Assembly: GCA_018400755.1 (NCBI GenBank)
Contig: JAGYLU010000013.1
Coordinates: 1-41,406 of the forward strand
Direction of reading: 5' to 3'
DNA length: 41,406 nucleotides
Source of the DNA: Acholeplasmataceae bacterium
GTDB lineage: Bacteria > Bacillota_I > Bacilli_A > Acholeplasmatales > Acholeplasmataceae
This document shows positions 36,095 to 41,406 of this stretch, in pieces. The notes beneath the pieces are model-generated. The model worked only from the letters and a program-made list of their open reading frames with translations. It was not told the origin of the DNA and did not search any database. Position 1 is the first letter of the stretch. The number at the start of each line of letters is the position of its first letter. The position numbers and the translations under genes are program-made.

Positions 36095-36612
36095 AACAGG
36101 CGATCAGAATGTCCATGAAAGCCCTTCGGTCATCGCTGTCCGAAGCGGATGTCAAAGCCCATTCCGAGGCGATCATCCAACAGATTGAAGCCTTGCCTTA
36201 CTTTGATGACCTTTTGGTGATCGGGTCGTATATGGCCTTCAATAACGAAATCGACCTGTCCGCGCTTGTTCATCCGGATGCGGTCATTGTCTATCCGAAA
36301 GTGGATGGGGATCATATGCACTTTATCCATCCCCAAGTCCCCGACGCCTTTTCAAGAAGCCCATTTGGCGTGATGGAACCGACAAAAGGCGTCATCATGG
36401 ATGATGTCATCGATCTTTTGCTGGTCCCGGCCCTCGCCATTTCTTCTGATTGTCACCGGATCGGATACGGCAAAGGGTATTATGACCGGTTCTTGAAGAC
36501 CAACCGCCCCAAACATGTCATCGGTGTCATCCACGACATCCAACGGATTGATTCGTTTGATTCAGGACCCGATGACCAGAGACTCGATATGGTTCTCACG
36601 GAGAAGACATGA
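36091..36612 (+). CDS. 5-formyltetrahydrofolate cyclo-ligase
   Basis: Converts 5-formyl-THF to 5,10-methenyl-THF using ATP. The 173 residues show the family's key segments: an N-terminal basic helix, VIGSYMAFNNEIDLSAL, VIVYPKV, SPFGVMEP and the glycine-rich signature CHRIGYGKGYYDRFL. It starts within the last four bases of the PAS/GGDEF gene (ATGA) and overlaps ispDF by four bases, so all three are probably translated from one message. The family gene is variously called fau, ygfA or yqgN, so no symbol is given. Confidence 0.93.
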   Translation: MKQAIRMSMKALRSSLSEADVKAHSEAIIQQIEALPYFDDLLVIGSYMAFNNEIDLSALVHPDAVIVYPKVDGDHMHFIHPQVPDAFSRSPFGVMEPTKGVIMDDVIDLLLVPALAISSDCHRIGYGKGYYDRFLKTNRPKHVIGVIHDIQRIDSFDSGPDDQRLDMVLTEKT

Positions 36613-37733
36613 ACACAGCCGTTATTGTTGCTGCCGGCGCCAGCAACCGCATGCAATTGAATCAATCAAAGGTGCTGATTGACATCGGTGGGAAACCGAT
36701 GGTCATGCACAGCATCGATGTCTTCAGGGCCTTAGGCTTTGAGATTGTGGTCGTTGCCGCGAAAAGCGACATCGAACGGATGCGAGATTTCATCAACGAT
36801 CTCGCGGTCAGGATTGTCCAAGGGGGACGAACCAGGACCGAAAGTGTCCGTCTTGGTCTGATGGAAGTCTCAACCCCTTACGTCTTTATCCATGATGCCG
36901 CCAGGCCTTTGATCACCAGACATCTTGTTGAGAGAATTGAGCGTGCCCTTGAACTTCACGATGCCGTTCTTCCGGTGTCCAAGGTGACTGATGCACTCAA
37001 ACATGTCGTCGGCAAGACCGTTACCGATCTTGACCGTGAGGCTTACATGATGGCCCAGACCCCACAAGCGTTTCTGACTGAGAAAATCAGGTATGCGCAT
37101 ATCAGGGCGGATGGCCCATACGATGATGACATCAGTCTTTATCGGTCGTTTTATCCGGAAGAAGAGATCGCCATTGTCGAAAACGATCAACCGAACATCA
37201 AAGTGACAGTCTCTGATGATCTCAAAGTCTTACGCGCACTCATTGAGGAGGAACCTCCCTTGCGAATTGGTCACAGCCGAGATCTTCACCGCCTCGCAGT
37301 GGATCAGACACTGATCCTAGGCGGTATCACCATCCCTTATGAGAAAGGCCTTGTTGGCCATAGTGACGCCGATGTCTTGTTGCACACCATCGGTGAGGCC
37401 ATGCTTGGAGCGCTCGCCTTGGGTGATTTGGGCACTTACTTCCCCGATGACGATGAGACCAAGCGGGGCCAGTCATCGGTTGTGATTGTCAAACGAATTT
37501 TGGATATGGTCAAGGGTGAGGGCTATCTTCCCTCAAACATTGATGCCACAGTCTTTGCTGAAGCACCCCGGTTGAGCCCACATATCCAAGAGATCAGGGC
37601 ATCGATTGCATCAATCCTTGAGATGCCCCTCAAAGATATCAGTGTCAAAGCAACAACAAACGAAACCATGGACGCCATCGGCCGCGGCGAAGCAATCGCC
37701 GCTGAAGCCGTCGTCCTCATGAAGAAGGTGTGA
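36609..37733 (+). CDS. ispDF: bifunctional IspD-IspF (MEP pathway)
   Basis: A 374-residue fusion of two non-consecutive enzymes of the non-mevalonate isoprenoid pathway. IspD (about residues 1-213), the CTP:MEP cytidylyltransferase, has VIVAAGASNRMQLNQSKVLIDIGGKPM, GGRTRTESVRLGL, FIHDAARPLI and LDREAYMMAQTPQAF. IspF (about 217-374), the MECDP synthase, has RIGHSRDLHRLA (the usual RIGHGFDVHR is altered, but the metal-binding Asp and His remain), GLVGHSDADVLLHTIGEAMLGALALGDLG, and KATTNETMDAIGRGEAIAA. The linker is very short. The two enzymes are usually separate in Bacillota. Confidence 0.95.
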   Translation: MNTAVIVAAGASNRMQLNQSKVLIDIGGKPMVMHSIDVFRALGFEIVVVAAKSDIERMRDFINDLAVRIVQGGRTRTESVRLGLMEVSTPYVFIHDAARPLITRHLVERIERALELHDAVLPVSKVTDALKHVVGKTVTDLDREAYMMAQTPQAFLTEKIRYAHIRADGPYDDDISLYRSFYPEEEIAIVENDQPNIKVTVSDDLKVLRALIEEEPPLRIGHSRDLHRLAVDQTLILGGITIPYEKGLVGHSDADVLLHTIGEAMLGALALGDLGTYFPDDDETKRGQSSVVIVKRILDMVKGEGYLPSNIDATVFAEAPRLSPHIQEIRASIASILEMPLKDISVKATTNETMDAIGRGEAIAAEAVVLMKKV

Positions 37734-37735
37734 GT

Positions 37736-38023
37736 ATGATCATCGATACAGATTTTGGACAGTTCGAGATTCTAAAGAATCACCGGGAAGGGTTCGACCT
37801 CGTGAAATTTCACGAACGTTACGTGGATGTCACATTTGACAAGTTCACGTATATTGTCGGAGATATGTCTTCAGGGCTTCTCCGGCTCAAGGGATTCAAC
37901 CAGGATCCCAAAAGTACCAATGGCTTCAAAAGAATTCCTGATTATCTGAATGAATCTTGCAATATGAATTGTCCATATTTCGTCATCAAGCGCGTCAAGG
38001 ACACGGATTCCAAAGATGTTTGA
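37736..38023 (+). CDS. yutD: YutD family protein
   Basis: A 95-residue cytosolic protein of the YutD family: FEILKNHREGFDLVKFHERYVDV, FDKFTYIVGDMSSGLLRLKGF and, near the end, DYLNESCNMNCPYFVIKRVK with the family's conserved Cys pair. The biochemical role is unknown; in Bacillus the gene lies near other yut genes, including the nfu homologue. ATG at 37736 with AAGGTG upstream is preferred to a GTG six bases earlier that overlaps the ispDF stop. A promoter for nfu begins within two bases of its stop. Confidence 0.88.
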   Translation: MIIDTDFGQFEILKNHREGFDLVKFHERYVDVTFDKFTYIVGDMSSGLLRLKGFNQDPKSTNGFKRIPDYLNESCNMNCPYFVIKRVKDTDSKDV

Positions 38024-38024
38024 A

Positions 38025-38053
38025 TTGAATTCAATGGAAAAAACGTCTATAAT
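38025..38053 (+). promoter_or_regulatory. sigma-A-type promoter of nfu
   Basis: TTGAAT (38025-38030), a 17-base spacer and TATAAT (38048-38053); the nfu start codon lies 21 bases downstream of the -10. Confidence 0.82.
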
Positions 38054-38074
38054 GGAGACAAGAGGTGAGTGCTG

Positions 38075-38305
38075 ATGGATGAAACAAGAGAACAGGTCAT
38101 GAGCCTGATCGAAAAAGTACGGCCTTATCTGATCCGCGATGGTGGTGACATTGAAGTCGTCAATGTCGAAGATGGCATTGTCTATGTTCGCATGCTTGGC
38201 GCATGCGACGGATGTATCGCTCTTGATGTGACGCTCAAGCAAGGGATTGAGACCATGCTTCTGGAAAATGTCCCAGGCGTCATCGCAGTGATTGATGTGG
38301 ACTGA
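38075..38305 (+). CDS. nfu: NifU-like C-terminal domain Fe-S cluster scaffold
   Basis: A 76-residue Nfu-type protein that carries and delivers Fe-S clusters. The sequence consists of the single NifU C-terminal domain: IEKVRPYLIRDGGDIEVV, then the cluster-binding CxxC in MLGACDGCIALDVTLKQGIE, and a final VPGVIAVIDVD. The ATG at 38075 follows AGAGGTGA; an in-frame GTG two codons earlier is less likely. It has its own promoter and terminator. The pairing with yutD is also seen in Bacillus. Confidence 0.93.
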   Translation: MDETREQVMSLIEKVRPYLIRDGGDIEVVNVEDGIVYVRMLGACDGCIALDVTLKQGIETMLLENVPGVIAVIDVD

Positions 38306-38308
38306 TTT

Positions 38309-38332
38309 CGAGCGACATGTTCGCTCTTTTTG
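38309..38332 (+). terminator. terminator after nfu
   Basis: GAGCGA (38310-38315), loop CATGT, TCGCTC (38321-38326), then TTTTT. Confidence 0.87.
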
Positions 38333-38360
38333 ATTGATACCCGATTCAAAACACAAAATT

Positions 38361-38379
38361 AAGGAAGGTATCCCCCCCC
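38361..38379 (+). promoter_or_regulatory. degV ribosome binding site separated from the start by a poly-C tract
   Basis: AAGGAAGG (38361-38368) is followed by TAT and eight consecutive C (38372-38379), directly before the ATG at 38380. The spacing of eleven bases is longer than usual, and slippage in the C run would change it. Confidence 0.75.
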
Positions 38380-39219
38380 ATGAGAACCGTAGGATTGGTT
38401 GTTGATTCAACCTTTGGCCTCGATCTCCCGTATGTCAAAAAACATAACATCACGGTTGTCCCCTTGCATGTCTATATCGACGGCGAGGCATACATCGACG
38501 GAGAGATTGACCCAGCGCTTGTCATCCAAGCTTTGGAAGACAAGAAAGATGTCAAGACCAGCCAGCCATCACCGGAAACATTTGTAGAAGCGTTCAAGGC
38601 ACAGCTAGAAACCTATGATGAAGTGCTTTGCCTCACGCTTTCGAAGACCCTTTCCGGGACGTACAACAGTGCGATGTTGGCCGCTGAGATGATGAATGAC
38701 AGCAGAGTCTTGGTCATTGACACCGAGACCACCATTTGTGGAGGCGAGTTTTTGAGTGAACGCGCCATCGAGGTATTTGAAGCGGGACATTCGCTTGCTG
38801 AAGGCGCGAAAGTCATCGAGAAAGCCATCAAGGATGGCTATCTGCTCTTCACCGTCGACAATCTTCAGACATTGGCGAGAAACGGTCGCTTGGGGCGCGT
38901 TTCGGCTTTCATCGGAAATATCATGAAGGTCAAGCCGATTCTGAGATTCAAAGAGAACGTGTTGGAACTTGAGCACAAGGTCAGGAGCTTTCCAAATGTC
39001 CTTCTCTATCTGATTGATGCCGCCCGCAAGATCGTCGATCAAGGTGAGACCGCGATCCGGGTCGCCTACGTCGATCAAAAGGCGATGGCTGAACGGTTGA
39101 TCAATGATTTGAAAGAAGCATTGCCCGGCATCAGTGTCAAACTGTCCGGGATCATCAGTCCGGTGATTTCTGCCCATGTCGGGCTTGGTGGACTTGGCGT
39201 TTACCTAGCCAAAATCTGA
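38380..39219 (+). CDS. DegV family fatty-acid-binding protein
   Basis: A 279-residue DegV protein. Members bind a fatty acid and, as FakB, present it to the kinase FakA for incorporation into phospholipid. Key features are GLVVDSTFGLDLPYV (Ser-Thr of the lipid head-group site), VKTSQPSPETFVEAF, LCLTLSKTLSGTYNSA, VIDTETTICGGEFLSERA, LARNGRLGRVSAFIGNIMKVKPIL and the final ISAHVGLGGLGVYL. The normal family motif of the third is SGTYQSA or similar. No fakA is seen in the window. The start is fixed by AAGGAAGG, though a run of eight C lies between it and the ATG. A clear terminator follows. Confidence 0.92.
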   Translation: MRTVGLVVDSTFGLDLPYVKKHNITVVPLHVYIDGEAYIDGEIDPALVIQALEDKKDVKTSQPSPETFVEAFKAQLETYDEVLCLTLSKTLSGTYNSAMLAAEMMNDSRVLVIDTETTICGGEFLSERAIEVFEAGHSLAEGAKVIEKAIKDGYLLFTVDNLQTLARNGRLGRVSAFIGNIMKVKPILRFKENVLELEHKVRSFPNVLLYLIDAARKIVDQGETAIRVAYVDQKAMAERLINDLKEALPGISVKLSGIISPVISAHVGLGGLGVYLAKI

Positions 39220-39226
39220 ATGAATG

Positions 39227-39258
39227 AAAAGATGTCGCAGATGAGCGGCATCTTTTTT
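39227..39258 (+). terminator. terminator after degV
   Basis: GATGTCGC (39231-39238), loop AGATGA, GCGGCATC (39245-39252; one T-G pair), then TTTTTT; flanking A and T runs extend the stem. Confidence 0.87.
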
Positions 39259-39273
39259 ACGCCTGGCGTTCTA

Positions 39274-39282
39274 TGGTATAAT
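39274..39282 (+). promoter_or_regulatory. extended -10 promoter of the S1-domain gene and pgi
   Basis: TGG-TATAAT with TATAAT at 39277-39282; no clear -35 (T-rich sequence of the preceding terminator lies there). It is placed 20 bases before the next start codon. Confidence 0.6.
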
Positions 39283-39301
39283 TTTTTATGAGGTTATTGG
39301 T

Positions 39302-39628
39302 ATGGAAAAAAACGAAATGATCACATGCGTTATCACCGGAATTCAGAGTTATGGGATTTTTGTCACGTGCGATGCATATCAGGGACTTGTCCATATTTCT
39401 GAGATTTCTGACCATTACATCGACGCCATCGATGCCCTTTTTGATGTCGGTGACGACATCACATTGAGCATCATCGAAGTCGATGAGAAAAAGAAAAGGC
39501 TCCGTCTGAGTTATAAGCGGGCACATCCGGTGCACCCGAAGATTCAAAAGACAATCAAAATCAAAAAAGGCTTTCATTCGTTATCCAAAGCGTTACCGCA
39601 TTGGATCGATGAAGCCAAAAAGATGTAG
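39302..39628 (+). CDS. S1 RNA-binding domain protein (YugI/CvfD-like)
   Basis: A 108-residue protein with an N-terminal S1 domain (residues 5-70: CVITGIQSYGIFVTCDAYQGLVHISEIS, then VGDDITLSIIEVDEKKKRLRLSYK) and a short basic tail. This is the layout of YugI/CvfD (general stress protein 13), small ribosome-associated regulators in Bacillota. In B. subtilis yugI lies near pgi, and here pgi follows eleven bases later, so they are probably co-transcribed. The ATG at 39302 is supported by GAGG twelve bases upstream. Confidence 0.85.
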   Translation: MEKNEMITCVITGIQSYGIFVTCDAYQGLVHISEISDHYIDAIDALFDVGDDITLSIIEVDEKKKRLRLSYKRAHPVHPKIQKTIKIKKGFHSLSKALPHWIDEAKKM

Positions 39629-39639
39629 GAGAAGATATC

Positions 39640-40950
39640 ATGAGTTATTTGAAAATGAACTTGGACGATGTTCGTCCATTTCTAGACGAACAACCGGAAT
39701 CCTTGCAAGAGGATGTCAAGAGGATCCATCACATGATCCACGAGAAGAGTGGTGCGGGAAGCGAATTTCTGGGATGGCTTGATCTGCCCAACATCGATCA
39801 GTTGCCAGAGTATCAAAGACTGCTTGACGCTGCAAAACGGATCAGGACTCAAGCGGATATTTTGGTTGTGATTGGAATCGGTGGATCTTATCTGGGATCA
39901 AGAGCCGCTATTGATTTTTTAAGCCGCCCTTATCGGCAGGAAGGCCTTGAGGTCATGTTTGCCGGGCAGCACATGAGTGCAAGCCATCTTCATGGGCTTC
40001 TTCAGGTCCTTGATGGCAAACGGTTTGCCATCAACGTCATTTCCAAGTCCGGCACGACCACTGAGCCGGCCATCACCTTCAGGGTTTTGAAGAACGCTCT
40101 TGAACGTGCCGTCGGCAAGACCGAGGCCGCCAAGCGGATCTACGCGACAACCGACAAAGCCAAAGGGGCCTTATACAAACTTGCCAAAGCTGAAGGGTAT
40201 GAGATGTTTGTCATCCCTGATGATGTTGGCGGACGGTTCAGCGTCCTTTCTCCGGTTGGGTTGTTGCCGATTGCCGCCAAGGGCATCGATACCGACTTGC
40301 TCCTGAAAGGGGCACGTGATGCCAAAGCGCGTTATGATCATCCGAATCTCTTGGAAAACGAAAGTTATCTCTATGCTGCGACCAGACGGTTGCTATATAC
40401 CTCTGGCAAGAAGATTGAGATGCTTGTCGGATACGAACCGAACCTGCTCATGTTCAATGAATGGTGGAAACAGCTTTTCGGAGAATCGGAAGGCAAGGAC
40501 GGCAAGGGTCTCTTTGTTGCGAGCGCATCCTTCTCAACCGATTTGCACTCTTTGGGCCAATACATCCAAGATGGTGAAAGACATCTCTTCGAGACGGTCA
40601 TCAAAGTCGAGGAGACCACGGATGACGTGGTCATCCCTGAGGACCCTTCGAATCTGGATGGATTGAACTATATCGCCGGTAAGACGCTTTCCTATGTCAA
40701 TCATCAGGCCCTCAAAGGCACGATGATGGCCCATAAGGATGGTGGTGTGCCCAATGTGCTTTTGACGATTCCAAGGCTTGATGCTTATGCGTTTGGCACC
40801 CTTGTCTATTTCTTTGAGAAAGCATGCGCGATGTCAGCGTATCTGAATGATGTCAATCCCTTCAATCAGCCAGGGGTTGAGGCGTATAAGAAGAATATGT
40901 TCGCCCTGCTTGGCAAAGAGGGCTATGAAGACGTTTTGAAGAAAGGGTAA
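39640..40950 (+). CDS. pgi: glucose-6-phosphate isomerase
   Basis: Interconverts glucose-6-phosphate and fructose-6-phosphate. The 436 residues are of the short Bacillota type. Visible are VVIGIGGSYLGSRAAIDFL, INVISKSGTTTEPAITFRVLK, IPDDVGGRFSVLSPVGLLP (PGI signature 1 region), FNEWWKQLFGESEGKDGKGLF, SASFSTDLHSLGQYIQDG and the C-terminal FNQPGVEAYK with the catalytic Lys. GGAG precedes the ATG. With fba in the same window it supports a normal glycolytic route. tsaE follows after three bases. Confidence 0.96.
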   Translation: MSYLKMNLDDVRPFLDEQPESLQEDVKRIHHMIHEKSGAGSEFLGWLDLPNIDQLPEYQRLLDAAKRIRTQADILVVIGIGGSYLGSRAAIDFLSRPYRQEGLEVMFAGQHMSASHLHGLLQVLDGKRFAINVISKSGTTTEPAITFRVLKNALERAVGKTEAAKRIYATTDKAKGALYKLAKAEGYEMFVIPDDVGGRFSVLSPVGLLPIAAKGIDTDLLLKGARDAKARYDHPNLLENESYLYAATRRLLYTSGKKIEMLVGYEPNLLMFNEWWKQLFGESEGKDGKGLFVASASFSTDLHSLGQYIQDGERHLFETVIKVEETTDDVVIPEDPSNLDGLNYIAGKTLSYVNHQALKGTMMAHKDGGVPNVLLTIPRLDAYAFGTLVYFFEKACAMSAYLNDVNPFNQPGVEAYKKNMFALLGKEGYEDVLKKG

Positions 40951-40953
40951 CCT

Positions 40954-41406
40954 ATGAAGACCAAACGCGCGACATCCCCCGCCCAGACCGAGCAAATCGG
41001 GTTCGAATTAGGACTCTTGCTCAAAGACGAACCCCACGTCGTGATTCTTCTTGAAGGACCACTCGGTGCGGGCAAGACGACATTCGCCAAAGGGATCGCC
41101 CGCGGCATCGGGATCACTGAGATTGTCAACAGCCCGACGTTCGTCATCATGAAGAAATACATGGCCAAGAATGTTCTTCATACGATGGTTCATCTCGACT
41201 TGTATCGTCTTGACCATTTAGGCGATGATTTTGACCTGGAGGAATATGTGGAAGGCGATGGTATCGTCGTGATCGAATGGCCATATAACATCAAAGAATT
41301 GTTACCAAGAGACCATCTTCTGGTCTCCTTTGAGATTGTCTCAGATGATGTCAGGAACATCAGACTTGAGTGCGTTGGATATCCTTGCAAAAGGGCGGTG
41401 GCGTCG
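40954..41406 (+). CDS. tsaE: tRNA threonylcarbamoyladenosine biosynthesis ATPase TsaE, cut by window edge
   Basis: The frame from the ATG at 40954 is open through the right edge (151 codons visible), close to the usual family length, so only a few residues may be missing. Walker A is GPLGAGKTT, followed by FAKGIARGIGI, the switch-like NSPTFVIMKKY, HLDLYRL (a conserved TsaE motif), and VVIEWP (Walker B with Glu-Trp, characteristic of TsaE). The protein assists TsaB/TsaD in making t6A at position 37 of ANN-decoding tRNAs; tsaB and tsaD commonly follow tsaE, probably outside the window. GAAAGGGT overlapping the pgi end is the ribosome binding site. Confidence 0.92.
   Translation, partial: MKTKRATSPAQTEQIGFELGLLLKDEPHVVILLEGPLGAGKTTFAKGIARGIGITEIVNSPTFVIMKKYMAKNVLHTMVHLDLYRLDHLGDDFDLEEYVEGDGIVVIEWPYNIKELLPRDHLLVSFEIVSDDVRNIRLECVGYPCKRAVAS

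Overview
The window looks like a core chromosomal segment of a low-redundancy member of the Bacillota, and an Acholeplasma/Izemoplasma-like relative of the Mollicutes is a reasonable guess. The evidence is gene content: RNA polymerase delta subunit, the dnaX-ybaB-recR cluster, tilS-hpt-ftsH-rqcP-lysS, HslO, YutD, DegV, CdaA and a YwaF-like protein. Genes are densely packed with frequent 1-20 base overlaps, AGGAGG-type ribosome binding sites and sigma-A-type promoters (TTGnnn-17-TATAAT). TGA is used as a stop codon and tryptophan is TGG, so this is not a TGA-recoded mollicute. The taxonomic guess is inference only.

Layout. 1-5091 (+): end of a TtcA-like tRNA thiolase, MgtC-like protein, mnmE, dnaX, ybaB, recR and a small membrane protein. 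5102-8981 (+): rpoE, pyrG and fba, each behind its own promoter, then an unknown gene. 9030-15393 (-): accessory region with an MacB/FtsX-type ABC transporter (ATPase plus ten-helix permease), a two-Fn3-domain lipoprotein, and a 519-codon, extremely acidic reading frame that seems to be cut off from a signal peptide by a CpG-free segment. 15434-20997 (-): tilS, hpt, ftsH, rqcP, lysS (lysS carries a -1 frameshift). 21065-28046: maf, hslO (-), dusB, tRNA-Ser(CGA), an ASCH-domain gene, a YwaF-like protein, a cation diffusion facilitator, a small exported protein, two acetyltransferases and a P-loop kinase, the last with a 2-base frameshift in its Walker A motif. 28050-32163 (+): fused ATPase-permease ABC transporter, OmpR-type regulator and intramembrane-sensing kinase, behind direct repeats resembling a response-regulator site. 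32181-33479 (-): hflX. 33528-37733 (+): cdaA, a small membrane protein, a PAS-PAS-degenerate-GGDEF membrane protein, 5-formyl-THF cyclo-ligase and an ispD-ispF fusion. 37736-41406 (+): yutD, nfu, degV, an S1-domain gene, pgi and the start of tsaE.

Functionally most genes are housekeeping: tRNA modification (TtcA-like, MnmE, TilS, DusB, TsaE), DNA polymerase III loading and recombination repair, nucleotide synthesis and salvage (PyrG, Hpt), glycolysis (Fba, Pgi), protein quality control (FtsH, HslO, RqcP), and isoprenoid and folate metabolism. The parts most worth a second look are the c-di-AMP operon with an unusual PAS/GGDEF partner in place of CdaR, the acidic surface-protein locus beside an ABC exporter, the ABC/two-component cassette with its repeat operator, and the pyrG leader, which begins GGGC as in known reiterative-transcription control. 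Three apparent frameshifts (lysS, kinase, acetyltransferase) could be real lesions or consensus errors; sequence alone does not decide.
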